DNA of 64,000 bases, taken from Novipirellula caenicola (lineage in GTDB: Bacteria > Planctomycetota > Planctomycetia > Pirellulales > Pirellulaceae). The position numbers and the translations under genes were made by a program. Of the stretch, positions 56,064 through 64,000 are shown piece after piece. How positions within the stretch are numbered: position 1 is the first letter of the stretch; the number at the start of each line of letters is the position of its first letter. The notes beneath the pieces are model-generated. The model saw only the letters and a list, made by a program, of their open reading frames with translations, did not search any database and was not told the origin of the DNA. The DNA lies in the NCBI RefSeq assembly GCF_039545035.1, contig NZ_BAABRO010000016.1, positions 62,001-126,000 of the forward strand. The letters are read 5' to 3'.

Positions 56064-57808
56064 ACCGATCGGATTTGTGCACGCAGGTGCAATCAGATGA
56101 GTCGACAGGCAGCGAACCGGTGGCACCTGCGGCAGTTAATCGCCGATGGATGCGATTTGGGTTACTCGAGTTGCTGTTGTTGACCACCGTGGTCGCGACG
56201 TGGTTGCCCGTTATCTTTGCTCGGCGTCAAATTCCGATGCTCGAGTCCGAGATTGAGACGATGCGGTATGCGACTACTCAATTGATCATTCTTGACGACC
56301 AGAAACTAAATGTTCGCTCGTTGCCAAGTATTTGGAACCATATCAACAGTTGGCGATGCCATGTGCCCGCAGGTTCTGATTTGGAATTGAGGTTGGCCAC
56401 CGAATCAATCAATGGGGTTGGGTTCCCTGCAGACTACAAAGCCGTTGCCTTGCCCGACGGAGAGCATGTCATTCATTTAAAGTGTACGAAGGATGCCGCG
56501 GGGCACCACAGTAAAGTGTTCATTGATGACGAGTTGGTGTTACAACAACATCATCCTGTGACGTGGATCGAGTCCTATGGCAGTTCAAGTACTGGCAGCG
56601 TCTCACGTCAATCGAAGGCGTATCCATTGGACGTGCCGCTCAAGATCAAGGTACAACGTTACTCGCTCAAGCATCCGCTGAAAAAGTACGGATCGATGGA
56701 CGTGCCCGATGTCTACGACAGTAAAGGGAATTGTCTCTGGATTTCGCCTGCGTCTACTGTTCCCACGCCATCGCCTCGGTTCTACCTGCCACAGGAGCGG
56801 CACGGGCACGAAGGCATCGGGCATCGCGAAGGGATCAAGGTGGTCCGAGCCCATCGATCGAACTTGGTTGGATTGATTGGCGTTGTGCCGTCGCTACGTT
56901 CGGTCATGGGGGACGACCTAGGAGGGTACCCGTATTGTCCGCTGGGCATCTCGGTCCGCCCTATCCTGGAGCGCGATGTGTCCGCTGCTGAAATCCCCGA
57001 AGCCCAAGCAAATCTTTCGGATGGGATTCCTGTTTCACTGCGGGAATCGATCGTCCCGCCCACGCAATACGACGAAAGCTATTCGCGTGAATTGATTAGC
57101 GAGAATGCGATTCAGCAAGATGGTACGACGATGCGGATCTTTGCGCACTTTAAACCTTTTCCATCGGGAGCCAAACCGATTGTGGAAATCATCTTTGATG
57201 CGGCCCACCCCGATCGGGTCGGCTTTCTGCCCCACGCCGCTCCTGATAGCCCGCCGCTGAAAGCGTGCCAATTGGTGACGCGTTTTGATGCAAAATTTCA
57301 TTGGCGTGAAATCGAAATGTTGGCTGATACTCAGGACGCTTCCAGCGAGTTGAGCAATCTGTCGCGTGAACCACTCTCCGTATTCTATGCCGATATCGAT
57401 TTTGCAACGCTTGCAGGTGACCGCGGAGCGGTTGCTGAACCGTTTGGATGGCGAAGGTTACCGGTGAATCGGCTGCCGCGAATCGCTGTGCCTGAAAGTC
57501 AACGCGAAATGACTCGATTAAGTTTGACGACGGATGTGGCCGACTCAACAAAGTTAGCGTACCCACCAGGACTGAGTCGTCATTGGCAATACGAAGGCAT
57601 ACCGAATCGGCAAGTTTGGTGGCTGCCAACCGCTGATGTCCAAAAGCAAGACGGAATCAAGGTCGAGATTCAGGGTGGAGCCGAATACCCGCAAACCACG
57701 CTCCCGATTCCCGGCGGCCCTGCGATTCAGAATGTTCGCATCACGGTGCCAATGCCGGCGAAGAGCCCCGTATGGCTAGAGATCGCCGCCGAGCCAGAAG
57801 TCAACTAG
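56060..57808 (+). CDS. Large membrane-anchored hypothetical protein of a two-gene unit
   Basis: After a polar leader, one membrane span (FGLLELLLLTTVVATWLPVIFA, about residues 34-55) anchors a long periplasmic part of about 520 residues with mainly beta character. The beginning of this part (PMLESEIETMRYAT) mirrors the layout of the preceding protein. Notable stretches are YKAVALPDGEHVIHLKC, VDVPLKIKVQRYSLK and RQVWWLPTADVQKQDG. No named domain is recognised. The gene starts within ATGA of its partner. Its 3' end is followed by the mobile element whose left end lies 16 bp away. Confidence 0.6.
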   Translation: MNRSDLCTQVQSDESTGSEPVAPAAVNRRWMRFGLLELLLLTTVVATWLPVIFARRQIPMLESEIETMRYATTQLIILDDQKLNVRSLPSIWNHINSWRCHVPAGSDLELRLATESINGVGFPADYKAVALPDGEHVIHLKCTKDAAGHHSKVFIDDELVLQQHHPVTWIESYGSSSTGSVSRQSKAYPLDVPLKIKVQRYSLKHPLKKYGSMDVPDVYDSKGNCLWISPASTVPTPSPRFYLPQERHGHEGIGHREGIKVVRAHRSNLVGLIGVVPSLRSVMGDDLGGYPYCPLGISVRPILERDVSAAEIPEAQANLSDGIPVSLRESIVPPTQYDESYSRELISENAIQQDGTTMRIFAHFKPFPSGAKPIVEIIFDAAHPDRVGFLPHAAPDSPPLKACQLVTRFDAKFHWREIEMLADTQDASSELSNLSREPLSVFYADIDFATLAGDRGAVAEPFGWRRLPVNRLPRIAVPESQREMTRLSLTTDVADSTKLAYPPGLSRHWQYEGIPNRQVWWLPTADVQKQDGIKVEIQGGAEYPQTTLPIPGGPAIQNVRITVPMPAKSPVWLEIAAEPEVN

Positions 57809-57812
57809 CGTC

Positions 57813-57902
57813 TACTCTCATCATAGGGACATAGCATTTTGTTGACTTGGTGTTTTGTACTCTCAGATTAGGGACATAGCACTTTGTCGTAGCACTTTGT
57901 CG
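57813..57902. repeat. 45-bp tandem duplication at the left end of the mobile element
   Basis: TACTCTCA-N4-AGGGACATAGCA occurs at 57813 and again at 57858, a 45-bp period. Each copy includes GGGACATAGCA-TTTGT or ACTTTGT. A reverse-oriented version (ACAAGCTATGTCCCC) is at the other end of the element. Confidence 0.75.
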
Positions 57903-59279
57903 GAGTAACTTCCTTCACCCTGATAGACTGGGCATTGGCAAATCGGCGAATCTTTGGCGAGGTTCGACTTCAATTTGATGCAATTCGCGTCTTCACTAAC
58001 GCTGTGAAGCAAGAAAGTTAGTGACGGGGCGCAACATCATTTATCGGAGAGGACTATCCGCTCGCTGCAACAAAAAGAGAAAAAGGCAAGTACCCGCTAA
58101 GCCAGCGTGGTTAGTAGTTCGCGTGCCCGTCGCCGCAAATGATAGCGGCGGTGCGTGCGATGACTTCGCATCGAATCCACACACTCCGGTCGCCCGGCCA
58201 CCGTGCAAAACAACTTGCCAAAGTCGGTGACTAATTCGCACCATGAGGCCGCGTCTAGTCCCAATCGCTTCAGTACCGGAGGCACGTTGGCAGGAGTCCG
58301 CCCACGTTTGCCCGGCGCCACCTGTCGAGCCGTCCAGTCGAGCATTTGAAGATAGTCTTCAAGCGACATCGCCAGAAAACCTTTGTCACTGCAACGCTGG
58401 CCAGATTCGCTCTCGCAGGGGCCGATCGGATCGGATTGCACATCGATCTTCAGCGGAGCAAGGAAGCGGTCCATTGCGTTGCTCTGAACCGTTGAGCTCG
58501 GTTCGTCCCCGCCGGTCACATCCTGCGGAGCAGTGGTGATTGCTCGGATTCGCCGCTGCACCGAAGTGTGATCGCTCTGTTCGAGCGTTTCGGCCATCGC
58601 AGCTCGAATCGGATTGAGGTCTACGTAGGCGGCGCAAGCCAGAAGCGACGCTTCGTCAGCAATCCGAGTCGCACGGAAGCGATCTTGGAAAAAATGTCCC
58701 GATTCTTCGTCCTCCTGGTTGGCCCGCATGGCGACACGTTGGCAGAGCAGTCGCATCCACCAACTGATGCTGCTGAGTCGCTTGCGAATCTCGCCGCATT
58801 TGTCCGGACATCCCGCGATCGACTGAATTTCGGGTTCTGTCGGCGGCATCGGCAACCCATCAGCACTGCGGCGATGCGGACAAATCATCATCCATCGCCG
58901 GGCCACCTCTTTGTCATTCCAAGTAGCAACCACATCCGGGCGAGAGCGAAGAATCAAGTGGAAATGTGTCGAGAGAATCGCGAAGCCTAGTAAATCTACG
59001 CCAAACGCGGCTGCAAATTGAATCAATCGCTGTTCAATCCAAACTTTGCGATGATCAAAGTTTTTTCCTGAGATTGGATCGTCGCCCATCAAGAAGCATC
59101 GCCGGACGGTGCGATTATAAGTGTGAGCGATCGCGATTTCATCGGGATCGAAGACTTCCGAGCGTGCCAAGCGGACCATCACACACCTCACCCAGATTGA
59201 AGGGACCAGCAACGTCACCAAAGGAATCCTTCCCCTCGTCGGACGCAAAGTCAACCCCCGAAAAACAAGCTATGTCCCC
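57824..59279 (-). mobile_element. Y1-transposase element with short inverted ends
   Basis: GGGACATAGC motifs are directed inwards from both sides: twice at the left and once as ACAAGCTATGTCCCC at 59265-59279. A Y1 HUH transposase gene lies between them. Elements of the RAYT/IS200 type do not need terminal inverted repeats, so these may instead be the subterminal hairpins or REP-like ends that the enzyme recognises. Its outer borders are not certain, and no target-site duplication can be defined. Confidence 0.5.
58097..59179 (-). CDS. REP-associated (Y1 HUH) transposase-like protein
   Basis: The protein has the transposase IS200/RAYT pattern: an N-terminal YNRTVRRCFLMG, the HUH metal site HFHLILRSRPDV, a long helical middle and FQDRFRATRIADEASLLACAAYVDLNPIRAAM, where YVDLNPIRA contains the likely nucleophilic tyrosine region. 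These enzymes cut and rejoin single-stranded DNA and are linked to REP palindromes. The chosen ATG begins 75 bp inside the longest frame at MVRLARSEV. The C-terminal ~120 residues are extra and arginine-rich. The reading frame is intact, so the element could still be active. Confidence 0.85.
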   Translation of the reverse strand: MVRLARSEVFDPDEIAIAHTYNRTVRRCFLMGDDPISGKNFDHRKVWIEQRLIQFAAAFGVDLLGFAILSTHFHLILRSRPDVVATWNDKEVARRWMMICPHRRSADGLPMPPTEPEIQSIAGCPDKCGEIRKRLSSISWWMRLLCQRVAMRANQEDEESGHFFQDRFRATRIADEASLLACAAYVDLNPIRAAMAETLEQSDHTSVQRRIRAITTAPQDVTGGDEPSSTVQSNAMDRFLAPLKIDVQSDPIGPCESESGQRCSDKGFLAMSLEDYLQMLDWTARQVAPGKRGRTPANVPPVLKRLGLDAASWCELVTDFGKLFCTVAGRPECVDSMRSHRTHRRYHLRRRARELLTTLA

Positions 59280-59334
59280 AGGCGGATGATGTCACCAGGA
59301 GATGGCTGTTGGGGGTTTGCTGGCTGCGGAATGG

Positions 59335-60291
59335 TTAGGTCACACCGCGAAGACCTTCTTCGACTTGCGGCAGATCGTCAAGCGATTCGAGTTCGAAGAG
59401 CGTCAAGAATCGCTCGGTCGGGTAATAGTGCGGGACCGCGCGGCCGCCTTCCTCAGGAATTTTACGTTCGATGCTGAGAAGTTGGCGACGCACAAGTTGG
59501 TTTAGCAGCGGACCACATTCACGGCCACGTTGGTCTTGAACCTTTTGAGCGGTAATGCCGGGTTGGTAGACAACAAGCGCCAAGACCTCGATCGCGGCTT
59601 GGGCGAGTTTTGCTTCGCGGATCTTGCCCAAAAATGATCGTTTGACATTCTCGACCTCCGGTGAGATCGTCATCCGGTAACCTTGGTCGTCGCGAACGAT
59701 ACGCAGCGCCTGGTCGGCTTCGCGATAAGACTGATTCAGCTTTGCGATCAACTCGACCACTTCTTCGGGAGTGACCTCACGCATCAACGAGGCGAGACGT
59801 TGCTCAGTAATCAGCTTGTTTTCAGGGTGCCCAATAAACAACGCCCCTTCGATGATGGCCTCGGGTGTTACTAGCTCGTCTTCTTCAGGCTCTGCCTCAT
59901 CCTCGAGTGCCGCGTCGAGTTCGTCTTCGGACGATGCGTTCGCCGCGTCGGTGGCCTCTTCGCTGGGAGCAAAGGCTTCGGGATCATGCTTGGCCGCGGC
60001 TCGCGCATAGGCCGCTCCGAGATCATCCAGCGACAGTTCTTCGCCGTCGTCGTTCCACAGCTCGTCACCCGTTTCTGCCGCGTTATCATCCTCCGCATCA
60101 TCATCCTCCGCATCATCATCCCCTCGCGTCCGGTGGTCACTGCCCGCGGCCTCGTCGCTGGTTTCTAGTTCGCCGTTCTCTATCTCTAGCTCATTGGTTT
60201 CTAGTTCATCGTTCGGTACTTCCGGTACTTCGCCCGCCAGCTGCGCATCATCTTCGGCTGGTTCGTCGACATCCTTGTTAGGGTCCACCAT
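59335..60291 (-). CDS. scpB: Segregation and condensation protein B
   Basis: ScpB binds the kleisin ScpA of the SMC condensin complex and helps chromosome segregation. The two winged-helix domains are seen in IIEGALFIGHPENKLITEQRLASLM...VELIAKLNQSYREADQALRIV and LAQAAIEVLALVVYQPGITAQKVQDQRGRECGPLLNQLVRRQLL. The first 130 residues are an acidic Glu/Asp-rich extension with a run of DDDAEDD-like repeats and little predicted structure, far beyond the usual ~200 residues of ScpB. scpA is not next to it. The gene is close to the mobile element on its 3' side and 72 bp upstream of it is the kinase gene on the same strand. Confidence 0.93.
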   Translation of the reverse strand: MVDPNKDVDEPAEDDAQLAGEVPEVPNDELETNELEIENGELETSDEAAGSDHRTRGDDDAEDDDAEDDNAAETGDELWNDDGEELSLDDLGAAYARAAAKHDPEAFAPSEEATDAANASSEDELDAALEDEAEPEEDELVTPEAIIEGALFIGHPENKLITEQRLASLMREVTPEEVVELIAKLNQSYREADQALRIVRDDQGYRMTISPEVENVKRSFLGKIREAKLAQAAIEVLALVVYQPGITAQKVQDQRGRECGPLLNQLVRRQLLSIERKIPEEGGRAVPHYYPTERFLTLFELESLDDLPQVEEGLRGVT

Positions 60292-60363
60292 TGTGTTTCC
60301 TGTTGCAAGCCTGCGAGGGGAACTTCTTTTGGATTGAAGTGTATCAGTTCCGCGAGTGAAAGA

Positions 60364-62589
60364 TCAAACCGCGATGGTCTCGGTCATTCCGGTTCGGTCG
60401 CTGGTGTCTTTCGCTGGAACGCTTTCGGCCGCGACTCGTGATTCGCCGGTGCGTTGCACAAAGATCCATAAGATGATGGTGACAAACAAAATCGAGACGA
60501 TGGCCGCTGCCCCTTCCGTCAAAAGTACCGAACGCATTTTCCCGACCGGCGCCATGACTTTTGAAAGTCGGTACTGCACCAACACCAATAGATCGGTGGT
60601 CTCTTTGGGGATCTCGCTGCCGGGCGGATATTCAAGACTTTCGGGATCAGGCAATTCCACTCGCTGCATCGCGACGATCCAATCGCCGGCGTAGGGTTTG
60701 CCATCGACACAATTGGAAACGGGATCGCGGTAATCGACATCGCCTCCTTCCATTATCCGGTCGATCAATTTGGCATCGACTTGGAACTTTTCGCCTGCCA
60801 ACGTTTCACCTGCTTCACGTCGCTGATCCATCAGGGGGTGTTGCAGCACCGTGCCCCGCATCGGGCCTTCGCGTGCTTCGATCAGCACGGCGATTTGGTT
60901 CGCTCCCTGTTCGCTTTGCAGCAATTGGAAATCACCGAGATTGATCGTGGCCACGAACACCGCGTCGGGACGAGAGTGGTCGTCGGTGAAATAAATCGGA
61001 GTGCTGACCGCAATTTTCCAAAGCCCGGTTGCCGTACTTTGAAAAGCAGCTGACAAATGAGCTCGTTGGAGCGGGGCGATGGTTTCAGGTGGAGTATCTG
61101 GATCGAGATCGTTCCGCCCACCATGGAAATAACCACGGAACGCAAAGTTACGCCCCGCACTGTTTTGGGATCGTGGAATAGTTTCGTCGTAGACGATTCC
61201 AATGATCGTTCCCATCGCATCGGTGATGAACATCGTCGCGAAACGTGGTCGACGCGACGAGGGAGATGGATCATCGTATCGCTGCAATCGTTCACTCAGC
61301 CAACGGTCGATTCTTAGCCGAGGTTCAGCGTCAAGGATCGCTTCGCGAGCAGCGATTTTCTCGGCCTTGCTGCTTCGCGAGGATCCAATGATCTCGCGTG
61401 CCGCTTTCATCTCGGGGTGGTTGAATGATTCTTGCAGTAGTTTGCGAAGTTCCTGACCGCGTGTTTCCGTTCGCGCGGCTTGAAAGTAACGTTCGATTTC
61501 GCTTTCCAGCGTGCGAGCGGCAAACTTGGCCGCCAATTGATTGCTGCCAAACGCTTCTTGGCGAAGCGCCTTGATCGTGCTCTGGCTTGCGTGCTCGACG
61601 CTGCGAGCTGCGAAGATCCCGGTTGCCAGCAAAACCAACAGCGGGCCGACGATTCCCAGCAACATCAGCGGGCGACGCGCATGGGTGCGTTCGCGACGAT
61701 TGAGGTCCTGCAGGATTTGCTGCACATTCTCGTAACGATCAGCTGGATTCGGAGCGAGGCATCGGTTCACGATCCGGGCTAGCATGCGATCCACACCGCG
61801 GACCAAGAAATGGCCGTTAGGAGGCTCGCTTTTCTGAATGGCTTCGCGATACCGCTCGAGTCGTTTGGGAAGCGACCCGGCGGTATCAATTTCGTCGACG
61901 ATGGTTTCGTCGCGATACGGCGGCGTTCCCGTCAGCAACCGATACAAGATGGCACCGGCGGCGTACACGTCCCACTGTGCATCGGGACTCGAGTTTAGAT
62001 CGGCTTGCTCGGGAGCCATGTAAAACAGCGTTCCCAACGCCGGCGTCTGGTCATGCGACATCCGGCTTTGCCCAAAATCGGCCAAGCGGGGCTCGTTGTC
62101 GTCGCTGAGCAAAATGTTGGCGGGTTTCAGGTCACAGTGCAGCACCCCTTTGCCGTGGCAATGGTTCAGCCCCACCACGATTTTGCGGAACATGTCGACC
62201 GCTTCGGTTACGGGCATTTGGTGGTTATGTTCAAGGAAGTCTTCGAGCGATCCCCCGGTGACTAATTCCATCACGTAATAGGGTGGAACCGCGTCCCAAC
62301 CGACCTCGAGCACTTGCACGACGTGGCGATCCGCGGAAAGTTGGACCAGATTTTTGACTTCGCGACTAAGTAGCGACCAATTGACACCTCCGCGGTGCAG
62401 ATAGAATTTCACAGCCACGCTGCGTCCGGTGTTCAAATCGAGTCCGACCCAAACTTGGCCAAACGCCCCGGCGCCAAGAAATTGCTGCAGCCGATAGCCA
62501 GGAACTTCCGCGGGGGGCGTGGTAGCCTCTAGCGAGAGTTTTTGGCTGGCCGATTGGCCGCCTGCCGTCTGGTACTCCGTTCGATCCAT
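60364..62589 (-). CDS. Membrane Ser/Thr protein kinase with extracellular sensor domain
   Basis: An N-terminal kinase domain (about residues 30-300) shows FLGAGAFGQVWVG, VAVKFY, LHCDLKPANILL, LADFGQSR and GTLFYMAPEQAD. The arginine of the usual HRD motif is Cys, making it a non-RD kinase that probably does not depend on activation-loop phosphorylation. A first span (LMLLGIVGPLLVLLATGIFAA, about 310-330), a ~340-residue outside region resembling a double Cache sensor (ATMFITDAMGTIIGIVYDET and later IAVLIEARE) and a second span near 705 (IVSILFVTIILWIFV) follow. It likely senses a small ligand in the periplasm and signals inwards. The ATG at MDRTEY is preferred over a GTG six bases earlier. Confidence 0.92.
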   Translation of the reverse strand: MDRTEYQTAGGQSASQKLSLEATTPPAEVPGYRLQQFLGAGAFGQVWVGLDLNTGRSVAVKFYLHRGGVNWSLLSREVKNLVQLSADRHVVQVLEVGWDAVPPYYVMELVTGGSLEDFLEHNHQMPVTEAVDMFRKIVVGLNHCHGKGVLHCDLKPANILLSDDNEPRLADFGQSRMSHDQTPALGTLFYMAPEQADLNSSPDAQWDVYAAGAILYRLLTGTPPYRDETIVDEIDTAGSLPKRLERYREAIQKSEPPNGHFLVRGVDRMLARIVNRCLAPNPADRYENVQQILQDLNRRERTHARRPLMLLGIVGPLLVLLATGIFAARSVEHASQSTIKALRQEAFGSNQLAAKFAARTLESEIERYFQAARTETRGQELRKLLQESFNHPEMKAAREIIGSSRSSKAEKIAAREAILDAEPRLRIDRWLSERLQRYDDPSPSSRRPRFATMFITDAMGTIIGIVYDETIPRSQNSAGRNFAFRGYFHGGRNDLDPDTPPETIAPLQRAHLSAAFQSTATGLWKIAVSTPIYFTDDHSRPDAVFVATINLGDFQLLQSEQGANQIAVLIEAREGPMRGTVLQHPLMDQRREAGETLAGEKFQVDAKLIDRIMEGGDVDYRDPVSNCVDGKPYAGDWIVAMQRVELPDPESLEYPPGSEIPKETTDLLVLVQYRLSKVMAPVGKMRSVLLTEGAAAIVSILFVTIILWIFVQRTGESRVAAESVPAKDTSDRTGMTETIAV

Positions 62590-62679
62590 GTTCACCCGTG
62601 TTTACCAACCAATGACATTCAATGACCCAAGACGATGATGGCTAACTTAGACGACGTTATTGTACCGGAGAATGTTCAT

Positions 62680-64000
62680 ATGGCTGCCGCCCAAACGTGG
62701 TGCCGCCGCAAGAACATGCCAATCACTCGAACCGGAAAAATTTTCTTCGCAAACCCGCGTCGTTTCACCCATTTTGCGATAACCGCGATGCCGCGGATCA
62801 TTTCAGCGGTTCTGTGCGTGTGCGTCGTCTTATTTCCAATGTCCATCGCCGCCGGACAGTCGCCTGAATCGCCTGAATCGAACAAAAACGCTACGCTCGC
62901 TGCCCCCCCGGACGCTCCGCTGGACGGGCGTGACGGCCGAGAGCTTTTATTGCGGAATTTTCGTCCTCGCAGCCAGCTTCGTGTGCCGGCCCACCCCCGC
63001 ACCCACGCGGCGTTTCCCGTGGTCGATGTGCACACTCACTTCTATTACAAGTTGCGGGGGAATTCACAGGCGATCGACGACTTTGTCCAGCTGATGGATC
63101 GCAATCAAATTGCCGTGTGTGTTTCGCTGGACGGCAAACTTGGCAGCCAGCTTGATGCTCACATGAAAGAACTGTGGACCGAACATCGCGATCGCTTTGT
63201 GATTTATGCCAACATCGATTGGCAGGGCGATGGCGCCGCCGAGGATCCTGCGAGCTGGGATTGTCATCGCCACGGGTTTGCACAGCGGACCAGCGAAAAA
63301 CTGCGTGATGCCGTAACCAAAGGCGTCAGTGGGCTGAAAATATTCAAGCGATTTGGACTCGGTTACAAAAACCCCGACGGATCGCTGATCAAGATTGACG
63401 ATCCACGCTGGGATCCAATCTGGCAGACGTGTGGCGAGCTGGGCATCCCGGTGATCATTCACACCGCCGATCCCGCCGCCTTTTTTGATCCCATCGACGA
63501 AACGAATGAACGTTGGGAAGAACTGAGCCGGCACCCGGATTGGAGTTTTTACGGTGACGAGTTCCCGTCGCGTGATTCGCTACTCGCCGATCGCAACCGT
63601 GTGATCGCACGGCATCCGCAAACCCAATTCATCGGCGCCCATATGGCGAACAATGCCGAAGACTTGGCGACCGTTGCAAAGTGGCTGGACACGTATCCCA
63701 ATCTTTGGGTCGAGCCTTCGTCGCGGATTAACGAGCTGGGACGTCAACCGTATACCGCACGCGACTTCTTCCTGCGTTATGCCGATCGGATTCTGTTTGG
63801 GACCGATGGCCCGTGGCCCGAAGCGAGGCTTCGCTACTATTGGCGGTTCTTTGAGACCCGAGACGAGAACTTTCCGTACAGCGAGAAAGTGCCTCCCCCG
63901 CAAGGCATGTGGACGATCGATGGCATTGATCTGCCAGAGGACGTGCTCAAGAAAATTTATCATGAAAATGCCGCGAAATTGATCCCCGGAGTCGCAGAGC
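62680..64000 (+). CDS. Exported amidohydrolase family protein (3' end outside window)
   Basis: The frame stays open to the last base of the window, so the gene is 3'-truncated. A signal peptide (IISAVLCVCVVLFPMSIAAG) follows a polar leader. The body is an amidohydrolase-2 barrel: VVDVHTHFYYKLRG (HxH metal site), GVSGLKIFKRFGLGYKNPDG, GIPVIIHTADPAAFFDP, HPQTQFIGAHMANNAEDL and ADRILFGTDGPWPEARL (metal aspartate). Such proteins decarboxylate or hydrolyse cyclic or carboxylated substrates; the substrate is unknown. The ATG used has GGAG nine bases before it; an ATG at 62788 would give the shortest signal peptide. It is divergent from the kinase gene. Confidence 0.85.
   Translation, partial: MAAAQTWCRRKNMPITRTGKIFFANPRRFTHFAITAMPRIISAVLCVCVVLFPMSIAAGQSPESPESNKNATLAAPPDAPLDGRDGRELLLRNFRPRSQLRVPAHPRTHAAFPVVDVHTHFYYKLRGNSQAIDDFVQLMDRNQIAVCVSLDGKLGSQLDAHMKELWTEHRDRFVIYANIDWQGDGAAEDPASWDCHRHGFAQRTSEKLRDAVTKGVSGLKIFKRFGLGYKNPDGSLIKIDDPRWDPIWQTCGELGIPVIIHTADPAAFFDPIDETNERWEELSRHPDWSFYGDEFPSRDSLLADRNRVIARHPQTQFIGAHMANNAEDLATVAKWLDTYPNLWVEPSSRINELGRQPYTARDFFLRYADRILFGTDGPWPEARLRYYWRFFETRDENFPYSEKVPPPQGMWTIDGIDLPEDVLKKIYHENAAKLIPGVAE

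Overview
The window is a chromosomal segment of a planctomycete, most likely a member of the Pirellulaceae (Rhodopirellula-like). Three things point there: a DUF1549/DUF1553 planctomycete-cytochrome protein next to a DUF1501 protein, a dockerin-bearing secreted protein with an LEDRRLL-type N-terminus, and several Ser/Thr kinases among many lineage-restricted membrane proteins. Genes lie on both strands in short operons with long spacers; ATG, GTG and TTG starts are all used, and strong Shine-Dalgarno sites are rare. These taxonomic and family calls come from reading motifs; no search was run.

Layout. 1-2.4 kb: the end of a LarA/DUF2088-like protein and a SUKH-like protein. 2.4-3.1 kb: a gene-free stretch ending in a strong terminator, with pairings reminiscent of RNase P RNA. 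3.1-8.2 kb: an RND efflux adaptor and a permease with two unusual insertions. 8.2-11.9 kb: two arrays of a ~162-bp double-palindrome repeat in opposite orientation, flanking a DUF3754 gene and a HAD phosphatase gene. 12-19 kb: thiG, the DUF1549/1553-DUF1501 pair, an ATP-grasp protein and a small HExxH protein. 19.4-26.4 kb: pyruvate carboxylase, accD, a Ser/Thr kinase and a coiled-coil protein overlapping a small membrane protein. 26.7-29.3 kb: a hydroxyproline epimerase and a D-amino-acid dehydrogenase. 29.4-37 kb: the dockerin metallopeptidase, an IlvD/Edd sugar-acid dehydratase, two related membrane proteins and an O-methyltransferase. 37-44.3 kb: an S1-domain protein, cysK and korAB. 44.8-48.5 kb: the conserved translation cluster rpsB-tsf-pyrH-frr. 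48.9-57.8 kb: a zinc-ribbon membrane protein, a possible degenerate M50-like protein, a TIM-barrel protein, a GH5 glycosidase with a duplicated module and a two-gene lineage-specific operon. 57.8-59.3 kb: a Y1 (RAYT-like) transposase with short inverted end motifs. 59.3-64 kb: scpB, a large sensor kinase and the start of a secreted amidohydrolase.

How it fits together. Most of the segment is housekeeping: translation, central carbon entry through pyruvate carboxylase, acetyl-CoA carboxylase and 2-oxoacid:ferredoxin oxidoreductase, thiamine and cysteine synthesis, and chromosome segregation. Catabolic modules for hydroxyproline, sugar acids and beta-glucans are interspersed, as expected for a polymer-degrading heterotroph. 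The least explained elements are the mirrored repeat arrays, the terminator-ended intergenic RNA candidate and several small membrane proteins.
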